From: an uncultured Clostridia bacterium
GTDB taxonomy: Bacteria; Bacillota; Clostridia; UBA1381
NCBI GenBank assembly: GCA_934486495.1
Contig: CAKSPW010000024.1
Location: 1 to 27,467 of the forward strand
Reading direction: 5' to 3'
DNA: 27,467 bases
In this document: piece by piece, positions 7,375 through 14,994 of the stretch
How positions within the stretch are numbered: position 1 is the first letter of the stretch
Layout: every line of letters begins with the position of its first letter
The notes under the pieces: model-generated
Database searches by the model: none
What the model was told of the DNA's origin: nothing
Seen by the model: the letters and a program-made list of their open reading frames with translations, nothing else
Made by a program: the position numbers and the translations under genes

Positions 7375-7455
7375 AAATTGCAACCAGACAGTCATAGTAT
7401 TCACCTTAGACTCACGGCTTTGCGTCCCACCCTTTCGGATAGTTTGCCCATATAG
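7375..7455 (-). promoter_or_regulatory. Cyclic-di-GMP-I (GEMM-I) riboswitch aptamer
   Basis: Read on the minus strand, the conserved core is GGGCAAA (7449-7443), then a P2 stem CTATCC-GAAA-GGGTGG (7442-7427) with the GNRA tetraloop, then the diagnostic GACGCAAAGCC, then a P3 arm with CTAAGG and CTATGA forming the tetraloop-receptor side, closing with CTGGTTGC (ends 7380). This order and these invariant blocks match the GEMM-I consensus known from the Vibrio Vc2 aptamer. It is preceded by a perfect promoter. Family knowledge: it binds the second messenger c-di-GMP and often controls surface, motility or exopolysaccharide genes. Whether binding turns expression on or off is not clear from the downstream sequence. 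Confidence 0.9.
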
Positions 7456-7469
7456 CTTTTATCAATATT

Positions 7470-7498
7470 ATTATACACCACAAATCATTATTTGTCAA
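7470..7498 (-). promoter_or_regulatory. Consensus promoter of the riboswitch transcript
   Basis: On the minus strand TTGACA (7498-7493) and TATAAT (7475-7470) have a 17-bp spacer. Transcription would begin near 7463, a few bases before the aptamer. Confidence 0.88.
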
Positions 7499-7542
7499 TA
7501 TCTTTTTATCGGAACGAATTTTTTTATATACGCATACATATT

Positions 7543-10074
7543 TCAGTCTTCCGCACAATTTCGCCGAAAAAGCCTGTTTACCGCCTTTTGAATTTCAACC
7601 GCTGCAAGCGGCACCACCGACATAATCGCAATTATCCCCCATTGCTCGCCGGTCGGACACATTACCCCGAAAAATTCGGGCACAAAATAAACAACTCCGA
7701 GCTGCATGGCACAGCCTGCAAGAAACGACACCACAAGCAGTTTGTTTTTTAAAATTCCCGTTTTAAATATACTCTCCTCATCGCTGCGCATATTAAACGC
7801 ATGAACAAGCTGACAAAGGCTGAGCACGCAAAAGCACATTGTTCTGCCGACTGTCGTGCTTCCGTATATAAACATTCCGATACAAAACGCTGCAAGACCG
7901 AGCGAGCCTATCAAAAGCCCCTCCGTAACAATTGCCACGGTCATTGAAGTGCTGAAAAGATGCATTGTGTTTTTCCCCTTTGTAAGCAAATCGCACTCCG
8001 GCGGATCGACACCGAGAGCAATTGCCGGGAGTGAGTCGGTGACAAGATTTATCCAGAGAAGCTGCATTGCTCCGAGCGGTGACGGAAGTCCGAGAATTAT
8101 TGCCGCAAACACCGCAAATATTTCGCCGATATTGCTTGATAGAAGAAATTTCACGGATTTTTTTATATTGGCATAAATCTCTCTGCCGATTCTAACCGCC
8201 TTTATTATCCCTGCAAAATTATCATCGGTAAGCACAATATCAGACGACGCCTTTGCGACATCCGTCCCTGATTTTCCCAAGCCGCAGCCTATATCGGCAC
8301 ACTTAAGCGCAGGCGCATCGTTTACTCCGTCACCCGTCATTGCAACGGTAAGCTTTTTCTTTTTGAACGCTTTTACTATCCTCAGCTTGTGCGACGGCGT
8401 TGTTCTTGCGAAAACACTGTAATCTTCAACACTTTCGCATAACTCTTCGTCAGTCATTTTATCAAGCTGTGAGCCTGTCAGATACTTTCCACCATCGGAT
8501 AATATCCCCATTGCTTTTGCAACGGAGCAAGCCGTAACTGCATGGTCACCCGTTATCATAACCGGTTTTATTCCGGCAAGTCCGCACTGCTTTACGGCAA
8601 TTGCCGCATCCTTTCTCGGCGGATCGGACATGGCGGCAAGTCCGCAAAATACAAGCTTATTTTCAGTCACGCTTTTAGCTCTGTTTTTATACGCAACCGC
8701 AATAACACGCAGTGCTTCCGACGCATATTTTTTATTCCGACTCTCTATCATTCTTCTTTTTTCATCTGTCATTGCACGCACTTTCCCGTTATCCGAATAA
8801 AAATCGCACATCGGCAAAATAATTTCCGGCGCACCTTTTACCGTAAGCAGTTCCCCATACATTATCCGCATTTGCTTTGATGACGACGAAAACGGTATTT
8901 CAGATGTTTTTTTAAGCTTATTATCGGTTTTGTAATTTATTTTTTCGGCATAATCGGCTATCGCAAGCTCAGTCGGATTTTTTGTGTTGTTTGCGCTGCA
9001 TAACATTCCGTATTTAACAACCGAAAGCTCGTCACCGAAAACATCGGTAACCGTCATTTTATTCTGCGTAAGAGTACCCGTCTTATCGCTGCAAATCACA
9101 TCTGCTCCGCCGAGCGCCTCAACAGCCGTTAAATTCCGCACAATCGCACCGCTTTGAGCCATTTTCTGAACTCCGATAGATAGCATAATTGTCACAATTG
9201 CGGGAAGTCCCTCGGGAATTGCGGCAACAGCAAGGCTGACAGATGTCACAAACATATCAAACGGCGCAAGATGATGACAAACCCCTATTACAAACACGAG
9301 CGCACATATCAGCAGTGCACATATACCAAGGCACTTTCCCACATAATCGAGTTTTTTTTGAAGCGGAGTAGGTTCGCTCTGTTCATCCGTAAGCATCGAA
9401 GCTATCGTCCCCACCTCTGTATTCATTCCTGTAGCAACAACAATACCTTTTCCGTATCCGCCCGTTACGTACGTTCCCGAATACGCCATATCAGCACGCT
9501 CCGCAAGCGGTAAATTTTCCTCCGTTTCACAAGATGCGTCCTTATATACAGGTACACTCTCTCCCGTAAGCGCCGACTCGTCAACCTCAAGACTTACACT
9601 CTCTGCAAGCCGAATGTCAGCCGATATTATATCTCCCGCACGAATAATCACCACATCGCCCGGCACAACATCGGCAGCCGGTATGCAAATCTCTTTTCCG
9701 TCTCGGATTACATAGCTTTCCGGTGCCGTCATTTTTTTAAGAGCATCAAGACTTTTTTCCGCCTTTCTTTCCTGAACGACGCCCAAAACCGCATTTAATA
9801 TCACAATTGCAAGTATTATCAGCGGCTCGGCAATATCTCCGCTGTGCTCATATATGTTCGTAAAAAAAGAAATACACGCCGCCGCCATTAAAACAATTAT
9901 AAGAAAATCGTTAAACTGTTCGAAAAAAAGAAATACTATACCCTTTTTCCTTTTTTCCTTAAGCTGATTTTTGCCGAACTTTCGCAGTCTTTTCTTAACC
10001 TCATTCTGCGAAAGTCCCGCTTTCAAATCCGTCTTAAGCTTTTTTGCGCACTCTGCGGATGAATATGTGTCCAT
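7543..10074 (-). CDS. P-type ATPase, calcium-transporting type (type IIA-like)
   Basis: An 843-aa cation pump with the full P-type motif set: an N-terminal cation-ATPase domain, LTGESVPV (actuator, near residue 170), AAIPEGLPAIVTI in membrane helix 4, CSDKTGTLTQNK (phosphorylated Asp, near residue 328), TGDHAVTA and MTGDGVNDAPALK. Helix 5 (LLSSNIGEIFAVF) and helix 6 (LLWINLVTDSLPAIALG) carry the N..E and N..TD residues used for Ca2+ in SERCA. In helix 8 the SERCA site-I glutamate appears to be Gln (SLCQLVHAFN), a position that is also variable in bacterial Ca2+ pumps. The start ATG has AAAGGGGAA upstream. It is flanked by the tRNA-Gln terminator and the riboswitch promoter, so probably monocistronic. 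Ca2+ efflux is the likely role; Mn2+ or H+/Na+ alternatives are less likely. Confidence 0.88.
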   Translation of the reverse strand: MDTYSSAECAKKLKTDLKAGLSQNEVKKRLRKFGKNQLKEKRKKGIVFLFFEQFNDFLIIVLMAAACISFFTNIYEHSGDIAEPLIILAIVILNAVLGVVQERKAEKSLDALKKMTAPESYVIRDGKEICIPAADVVPGDVVIIRAGDIISADIRLAESVSLEVDESALTGESVPVYKDASCETEENLPLAERADMAYSGTYVTGGYGKGIVVATGMNTEVGTIASMLTDEQSEPTPLQKKLDYVGKCLGICALLICALVFVIGVCHHLAPFDMFVTSVSLAVAAIPEGLPAIVTIMLSIGVQKMAQSGAIVRNLTAVEALGGADVICSDKTGTLTQNKMTVTDVFGDELSVVKYGMLCSANNTKNPTELAIADYAEKINYKTDNKLKKTSEIPFSSSSKQMRIMYGELLTVKGAPEIILPMCDFYSDNGKVRAMTDEKRRMIESRNKKYASEALRVIAVAYKNRAKSVTENKLVFCGLAAMSDPPRKDAAIAVKQCGLAGIKPVMITGDHAVTACSVAKAMGILSDGGKYLTGSQLDKMTDEELCESVEDYSVFARTTPSHKLRIVKAFKKKKLTVAMTGDGVNDAPALKCADIGCGLGKSGTDVAKASSDIVLTDDNFAGIIKAVRIGREIYANIKKSVKFLLSSNIGEIFAVFAAIILGLPSPLGAMQLLWINLVTDSLPAIALGVDPPECDLLTKGKNTMHLFSTSMTVAIVTEGLLIGSLGLAAFCIGMFIYGSTTVGRTMCFCVLSLCQLVHAFNMRSDEESIFKTGILKNKLLVVSFLAGCAMQLGVVYFVPEFFGVMCPTGEQWGIIAIMSVVPLAAVEIQKAVNRLFRRNCAED

Positions 10075-10191
10075 ATATGCTTTCCCCTTTAAATTATTCT
10101 AATAATAATGTATTACGGCAAATATATGATTATGCACATAATCTCGCACACAAAAAAGCAACTGCAAAGTATCGTTCTAAATTTTTCTCAT

Positions 10192-10230
10192 ATAAAACAA
10201 ATAAGAGCAGGCGATATATCGCTTGCTCTT
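10192..10230 (-). terminator. Terminator of tRNA-Gln
   Basis: AAGAGCAAGCGAT pairs with ATCGCCTGCTCTT on the minus strand (10230-10203, one G-U pair) and is followed by ATTTGTTTT. It begins 4 bases after the encoded CCA end. Confidence 0.8.
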
Positions 10231-10233
10231 ACG

Positions 10234-10307
10234 TGGCTGCGGAATCAGGATTCGAACCCGAACAGAGTGAGTCAGAGTCACTAGTGCTACCCTTACACTA
10301 TTCCGCA
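10234..10307 (-). tRNA. tRNA-Gln(CTG)
   Basis: Cloverleaf on the minus strand: acceptor TGCGGAA with TTCCGCA, anticodon stem AGTGA/TCACT with loop CTCTGAC giving anticodon CTG, T arm TCGGG-TTCGAAT-CCTGA, discriminator G and an encoded CCA. It has its own promoter (10358-10330) and terminator, so it is an independent transcription unit. Confidence 0.95.
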
Positions 10308-10329
10308 ATATTCTGTCTGCAACATTATT

Positions 10330-10358
10330 ATTATAACACACTGTACGATTATTGTCAA
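10330..10358 (-). promoter_or_regulatory. Promoter of tRNA-Gln
   Basis: On the minus strand TTGACA (10358-10353) and TATAAT (10335-10330), spacer 17 bp ending in TGT (extended -10). Start expected near 10323. Confidence 0.88.
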
Positions 10359-10368
10359 CATTTTTCTA

Positions 10369-10407
10369 TTGATTTCGGGCTATTTGTGAAAAATACCCCG
10401 AAATCAA
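10369..10407. other. 11-bp inverted repeat after the peptidase gene
   Basis: TTGATTTCGGG (10369-10379) pairs with CCCGAAATCAA (10397-10407). It lies 43 nt after the peptidase stop codon and just upstream of the tRNA-Gln promoter. Neither strand shows a T-run directly after it, so it may be a weak terminator or a 3'-end stabilising hairpin for the peptidase mRNA. Confidence 0.5.
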
Positions 10408-10449
10408 GTCGAAAATATGCATAGTAATTATAAATATTAACCAAGCAAA

Positions 10450-11910
10450 TTAAATATACGCAGCCGCACACACAGGTGACAAATTATCTTTATCCAAAAG
10501 AAATGCTTTATACATCGTGTTATCACCTTTTATCCATTCATTCGGAAGCGATATAATGCCGCTGTCGTTTACACTTTGCATACGAACATCACTTAAGCGA
10601 CCACCCTCGTATTTGGCAAAGACAAGCTTATTTGTTTCGCTCGTTTTAACCTCGACACGTGACGTGTCCAAAAATTTAACGCTGTTATTTATAATTTTCG
10701 TAAACGCCTTTATTCTCGGTGTTGCACCGCTTACCCAGCCATATCCGCGTAAAAGATACGAATTTGATTCCGTTCCGCAAAGTCTTATATACGCATTGTT
10801 GTCCGTTTCCGCAAGCACGGCAAATTTTGCACCTGCTTTTACAGGCTTGTCAAATTCAATACAGTTATATCCGCCGTATTCAAAAGTAACCTTCTTTTCG
10901 GCGGCAAGAGATGCGTTTTCCGCCTTTACATCTCCATTGATATTATAAATCTTCACTGTACACTCGGCATTCTCTCCGACAATGCCGACACTTACCGCCT
11001 TAATATACTCATTCTCTCCGCCTTTTGACTCATATATGCACACGGCGCTGCGGCTTTTTATAGAACCTGCTGCCAAAAAATCTTCGGTCAAGCCGTCATA
11101 AAAATAGTTATAATCATACTTATCGCATACAGCATAGTCAAAAGCATAAACCTGATCGGACGTAACTTCATATGAAAGATAAAAATACGGAAGTGAATTA
11201 TAGCTGTTTTTAACAAGCCAACCGCCGTCTGTTGTCGTTTTTCCCGGACCGAATTTACTTGCCGGGATAGTATCATCCCAGCCGATAACAGTGCACGCAT
11301 GAGGTGACGAAGTCGTTTCACCATTAGGATTGTAATACGCAAGCTCTCTTACATTATTATACGAAAATGTAACCGCCCCGTATTTCATAATTGCACGCTT
11401 CATTTTGTCACGTGCCGCTTCACTTTCCTTCAGTTTATTTCCGTCAATCTGTATCGCACTTTCGAGCTTGTATTTTGCGTTTTCCCAGCCGTTGACATTA
11501 TACATCATATTTGCGTCTACCGGGCCGCACCACATTGACAAAAGACTTGCCGAATACATTATTCCGCCCTTTGCGTTCTTCCATAAATCTTCATATGCAT
11601 TTTTCTCGCCGACAGTATTATTAAGCGGATCTGCACCACGGATATTCCTTGCGTATCCTATCTGCTGCGGAGAAAGAAATGCTCTGCCTGCACTGACGCT
11701 TTTATCTATACCTTTTTTTAATATAGACGACTCCGATGCCGCCGCAGTTGCATATGCCCAGCAAAGGTTTGTACTGCCCTGATCCCTTACAGGTGTTACA
11801 ATGCCCAAATCACGACTGTCATATTTATCGGGAAGCGCTTCACCTGCGAATACCGTTGTTGCAGCTGTCAGGCAAAGCACCGCAGCAATTGATATTATTT
11901 TCTTTAACAT
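10450..11910 (-). CDS. Secreted papain-like (C1 family) cysteine peptidase
   Basis: 486 aa from the ATG at 11910, which follows AGGTGAT; the GTG at 11919 in the same frame is part of that site. A signal peptide (MLKK, hydrophobic core, cleavage after VFA) directs export. The catalytic set of papain-like enzymes is present: the oxyanion Gln44 and Cys50 in RDQGSTNLCWAYA, His204 in SSPHACTVIGWDD and Asn235 in GGWLVKNSYNS, where the usual KNSWG is altered to KNSYN. The C-terminal 200 or so residues are beta-rich with no obvious repeats, in the place where bacterial C1 peptidases commonly carry a lectin-like accessory domain. No LPXTG anchor was seen, so it is probably released. It lies 62 bp after putP with no terminator between, so the two may be co-transcribed. 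Confidence 0.88.
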   Translation of the reverse strand: MLKKIISIAAVLCLTAATTVFAGEALPDKYDSRDLGIVTPVRDQGSTNLCWAYATAAASESSILKKGIDKSVSAGRAFLSPQQIGYARNIRGADPLNNTVGEKNAYEDLWKNAKGGIMYSASLLSMWCGPVDANMMYNVNGWENAKYKLESAIQIDGNKLKESEAARDKMKRAIMKYGAVTFSYNNVRELAYYNPNGETTSSPHACTVIGWDDTIPASKFGPGKTTTDGGWLVKNSYNSLPYFYLSYEVTSDQVYAFDYAVCDKYDYNYFYDGLTEDFLAAGSIKSRSAVCIYESKGGENEYIKAVSVGIVGENAECTVKIYNINGDVKAENASLAAEKKVTFEYGGYNCIEFDKPVKAGAKFAVLAETDNNAYIRLCGTESNSYLLRGYGWVSGATPRIKAFTKIINNSVKFLDTSRVEVKTSETNKLVFAKYEGGRLSDVRMQSVNDSGIISLPNEWIKGDNTMYKAFLLDKDNLSPVCAAAYI

Positions 11911-11972
11911 TATCATCACCTATCCGTAAATCCCGTCTTTAATAAAAATCCGAAAAACACCGTAAAACCTGA

Positions 11973-13505
11973 TTATTCGCCTCTTTTTGCAGTTTCAAAC
12001 TCAGCTACTATTTCATCAGACGGAGCCTTTGTCAAAAGACTTACTACTATAATCACAGCAATGCTTACAACAAATGCGGGAAGAAGCTCATAAACTCCGA
12101 ACACACCGCCGAGTGGCTTTATAAGATATTTCCAGACAAATACCATTATGCCGCCGACAGCCATACCGCATACTGCACCGGGGAATGTTGTACGTTTCCA
12201 GAAAAGAGAGCATATAACAACAGGACCGAAGCCTGCGCCGAAGCCTGCCCATGCGAACGACACGATTGAGAAAATCGAGCTTTCGGGATTTCGGGCAATA
12301 AATATGCCGAGGATTGCTATTATAACAACCGTGATTCTTGCGGCAAACATACTCTGTTTTTCGGTAAGCTTTTTATGAAGTGCCTCCTGCAAAATATTCT
12401 GCGACGCACTTGATGAAGCGGCAAGCAGCTGAGAATCCGCAGTTGACATTGTACTTGCAAGTATTCCCGAAAGAACAAGACCCGCCATAAGCGCCGGTAC
12501 AATTCCGTGCTTTGAAAGCAAATCAGCAATTTTTATTATAACAGTTTCCGTATCCGCATTTGCAAGCGTTGCTATTGCTCCGCTTTGGCTGAGTGTTTTA
12601 CCGACAATACCTATACATACGGCAACAGCCATTGCAATTACTACCCAAATGGACGCAACTCTTCTTGAAAGCTTGAGATTTTTTTCATCGTTTATAGCCA
12701 TAAATCTCAAAAGAATGTGCGGCATACCGAAATAACCGAGTCCCCACGAAAGTGTTGTTATTATCTGAAGGAAATTATACGGCGCACTCTCTCCTGTTTC
12801 GGCTATATGCGTATGCGTAAGCGAAAGATAACCCGAAAGATTTTTAGCGTTTTCCATAACAGCACCCATTCCACCTGCCGTTGCTGTTGCAAAAGCAAGA
12901 ATAACAAGTATTGCTGCCGTCATTATAATACTCTGAATAAAATCGGTAATTGATGCGGCAAGAAATCCGCCCGTTGCCGTATAGCCGACTATAACTATTG
13001 CCGATACAATCATTGCCGCCATGTAATTAATTCCGAAAAGCGACGAAAACAGCTTTCCGCAAGCTGCAAATCCCGACGCCGTATACGGAATGAAGAATAT
13101 GATTATTACAACCGCTGCCATTGCCGAGAGAATATTTTTCTTATCGTGAAAACGCTTTGAGAAAAACTGAGGCAATGTTATTGCGTCAACTATATGCGTG
13201 TAGCGGCGCAGTCTTCTTGACGTTAAAAGCCAGTTTAAATATGTACCTGCCGCAAGACCTATAACAGTCCAGCCGACATCGGCAACTCCCGAAAGATATG
13301 CAAGACCCGGAAGTCCCATTAAAAGATAACTTGACATATCCGACGCTTCAGCACTCATAGCCGTTACAAACGGGCCGAGAGTTCTGCCGCCGAGATAAAA
13401 ATCAGATGCAGAATTATTTTTCTTTGAAAAATAAAATCCGACAATCAGCATGGCAATCAGATAAACTACGATTGTCAGCATAATACAAATGTTTGATGTA
13501 CTCAT
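11973..13505 (-). CDS. putP: Sodium/proline symporter PutP
   Basis: A 510-aa sodium:solute symporter with about 13 hydrophobic segments. The N-terminal signature SDFYLGGRTLGPFVTAMSAE and SDMSSYLLMGLPGLAYLSG is close to PutP of enterobacteria (DDYILGGRSLGPFVTALSAGASDMSGWLLMGLPG in outline), and the family signature region with GFGAGFGPVVICSLFW follows near the C-terminus. It imports L-proline with Na+. The ATG has CAGGAG upstream. Its own consensus promoter lies at 13637-13609. The secreted cysteine peptidase follows on the same strand, which would fit release and uptake of amino acids from peptides; that link is inference. Confidence 0.92.
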   Translation of the reverse strand: MSTSNICIMLTIVVYLIAMLIVGFYFSKKNNSASDFYLGGRTLGPFVTAMSAEASDMSSYLLMGLPGLAYLSGVADVGWTVIGLAAGTYLNWLLTSRRLRRYTHIVDAITLPQFFSKRFHDKKNILSAMAAVVIIIFFIPYTASGFAACGKLFSSLFGINYMAAMIVSAIVIVGYTATGGFLAASITDFIQSIIMTAAILVILAFATATAGGMGAVMENAKNLSGYLSLTHTHIAETGESAPYNFLQIITTLSWGLGYFGMPHILLRFMAINDEKNLKLSRRVASIWVVIAMAVAVCIGIVGKTLSQSGAIATLANADTETVIIKIADLLSKHGIVPALMAGLVLSGILASTMSTADSQLLAASSSASQNILQEALHKKLTEKQSMFAARITVVIIAILGIFIARNPESSIFSIVSFAWAGFGAGFGPVVICSLFWKRTTFPGAVCGMAVGGIMVFVWKYLIKPLGGVFGVYELLPAFVVSIAVIIVVSLLTKAPSDEIVAEFETAKRGE

Positions 13506-13608
13506 AATAAAAAACTCCTGTAAAAAAATTTTTTGAGATTGCCGGATTATTCCCCCTTTTAAGCTTAATTTTTTAAACTCATCTTATCCGTACCCCTCAT
13601 ATCTGTTA

Positions 13609-13637
13609 ATTATAACACAACAACGGCAATTTGTCAA
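13609..13637 (-). promoter_or_regulatory. Promoter of putP
   Basis: On the minus strand TTGACA (13637-13632) and TATAAT (13614-13609), spacer 17 bp ending in TGT. The leader is about 100 nt; no riboswitch signature was recognised in it. It is divergent from, and about 60 bp from, the tRNA-Ser promoter. Confidence 0.88.
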
Positions 13638-13697
13638 TATTTTGTGTGATTTGAGTTATTTTTTTCGCAAATTTATTGACTTTTTTCGATTTATGTA

Positions 13698-13726
13698 TTG
13701 ACAAAATCACAATTGTATGATAAAAT
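13698..13726 (+). promoter_or_regulatory. Promoter of tRNA-Ser
   Basis: TTGACA (13698-13703) and TAAAAT (13721-13726) with a 17-bp spacer ending in TGA (extended -10). Start expected near 13733, 20 nt before the mature tRNA. Confidence 0.82.
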
Positions 13727-13752
13727 ATCTAAGTACGAAAAAATTATATTAC

Positions 13753-13841
13753 GGAGAGGTGGCCGAGTGGTTGAAGACGCAGCATTGGAAATGCTGTGAG
13801 GTTAATAGCCTCCGTGGGTTCGAATCCCATCCTTTCCTCCA
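13753..13841 (+). tRNA. tRNA-Ser(GGA)
   Basis: A class II tRNA of 89 nt with encoded CCA. Acceptor GGAGAGG pairs with CCTTTCC (one G-U), anticodon stem CAGCA/TGCTG holds the loop TTGGAAA with anticodon GGA, the long variable arm is GAGG-TTAATA-GCCTC-like, and the T arm is GTGGG-TTCGAAT-CCCAT. The discriminator base is T (U73), where bacterial tRNA-Ser usually has G. Confidence 0.95.
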
Positions 13842-13842
13842 G

Positions 13843-13884
13843 AAAAAGCAAGGTTTTTGTTTAAATCAAAGCCTTGCTTTTTAT
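13843..13884 (+). terminator. Terminator of tRNA-Ser
   Basis: AAAAAGCAAGG (13843-13853) pairs with CCTTGCTTTTT (13872-13882), which also supplies the T-run. It begins 2 bases after the CCA. Confidence 0.88.
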
Positions 13885-13890
13885 TTCATG

Positions 13891-13923
13891 AAAAAACCGA
13901 TGTGATTTAACCAATCACACCGG
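13891..13923 (-). terminator. Terminator of the flippase-LicD operon
   Basis: On the minus strand CCGGTGTGATT (13923-13913) pairs with AATCACATCGG (13907-13897; one G-U) and is followed by six T residues. It starts 9 bases after the stop codon of the Asn-synthase-like gene and faces the tRNA-Ser terminator. Confidence 0.88.
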
Positions 13924-13932
13924 CGCCGTCAA

Positions 13933-14982
13933 CTACCGCTTCAGCGGTTCATAAGTATTGAGAAAACGCTCAAGAGCGTACAACTGCCATTTTTGATTAC
14001 CCGTAAAAAGCGACATATCAAGTCCCGGCTTAAACTCCGGACGAACAGGCCCTTTATATTCTTTAAAATATATATCAACAGGGCGAGGCATGGGGAGCTT
14101 ATCGGGAACGGGTATATCAGGATATCTTTTTTTCATAAGCTCTCGAATCATATATTTTGACTCACCGCTTCGTATTCTCGCCAAATCAAGCGGCTGTACC
14201 GGTGTCATATCGGCATACGGTATCGAGCATTCAATCCCGGCAATACCGAACGCATTAAAATATGATCCTGTCGATTCGGTTATAAAAACAGTATTTAAAA
14301 ATTTTACGACATCGATTTTATTATCATCGTCCAAATATCTCTTAAACACATCGTTTACACTTACCGGATTTTGCAATACGGAAAACGGATTTATAAAGGA
14401 ATATCTGTCGACAAACTCATCAAACGACCAACTGCGTCCGAGAAGTCCGTCAAGACCTCCGAAAACCGTATCTGCGCTTTCACCAAGCAGCATTACCTCT
14501 ACGCCGTCTGCTTTTGCCTGCAACGCACCCTCCAGAATCTGCGGCTCTATCGAATGCACCGGGCAGCATTTTGCTTTCATAAGCGCATCTATATGTCGCT
14601 CGACGGTATCCCATGAAATATCAACGTAATGAAGCCTTAAGCCGTACTCTTTTGCATAATACTCCGCACGGCAAAGCTCGTCATTTTGAAATTCTCCGTT
14701 CAGAAAACGAAACGTGTACGCATCGCACCCGGGCATATATGAAGCTATTATTGCCGAGTCCATTCCGCCCGAAAGCATAATTCCGATTTTTTTGTCGGAA
14801 AGCGAATCTATCCGCTCTTTAATTGCATTGCCTATATCGTCCGCACAATTGATTTTTATTTTATCCTCATCGGCAGTCAGCATTCGGTTTTTATGACGCA
14901 TTCCCTCATAAAAATCAACACCGTCTTTTTCTATGTACCTAAATGCCAAATACGAACTCATGCAGTAATCTTTATCAATCAT
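13933..14982 (-). CDS. Asparagine-synthase-like ATP pyrophosphatase lacking the glutaminase domain
   Basis: A 349-aa protein resembling only the synthetase half of AsnB. It begins with YLAFRYIEKDGVDFYEGM, which corresponds to the linker just after the AsnB glutaminase domain, so the N-terminal Ntn-hydrolase half is absent. The ATP pyrophosphatase P-loop is intact (SGGMDS, residues 71-76), and the second landmark reads GESADTVFGG (167-176) where AsnB has GEGADELFGG. The family activates a carboxylate with ATP and adds ammonia or another amine. Without a glutaminase domain it needs free ammonia, a partner or a different amine donor. It is the last gene of the flippase-LicD-cytidylyltransferase operon (12-bp gap), so amidation or ligation of a surface-polymer precursor is more likely than asparagine synthesis. 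GGAG precedes the ATG by 8 bases. Confidence 0.82.
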   Translation of the reverse strand: MIDKDYCMSSYLAFRYIEKDGVDFYEGMRHKNRMLTADEDKIKINCADDIGNAIKERIDSLSDKKIGIMLSGGMDSAIIASYMPGCDAYTFRFLNGEFQNDELCRAEYYAKEYGLRLHYVDISWDTVERHIDALMKAKCCPVHSIEPQILEGALQAKADGVEVMLLGESADTVFGGLDGLLGRSWSFDEFVDRYSFINPFSVLQNPVSVNDVFKRYLDDDNKIDVVKFLNTVFITESTGSYFNAFGIAGIECSIPYADMTPVQPLDLARIRSGESKYMIRELMKKRYPDIPVPDKLPMPRPVDIYFKEYKGPVRPEFKPGLDMSLFTGNQKWQLYALERFLNTYEPLKR

Positions 14983-14994
14983 ATAAACACTCCG

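Noticed and set aside
7200..7380. A second, tandem riboswitch aptamer between GEMM-I and the terminator
   Set aside because: Apart from a repeated CTATGACT and a weak hairpin I found no known aptamer core, and the segment has signal-peptide-like coding content instead.
10075..10190. Promoter of the Ca2+-ATPase gene
   Set aside because: Only weak box pairs (such as TTGCCG with AATAAT) are present; none was good enough to report as a feature.
14090..14629. 179-aa plus-strand ORF
   Set aside because: Antisense shadow of the Asn-synthase-like gene with low-complexity Ser-rich translation.
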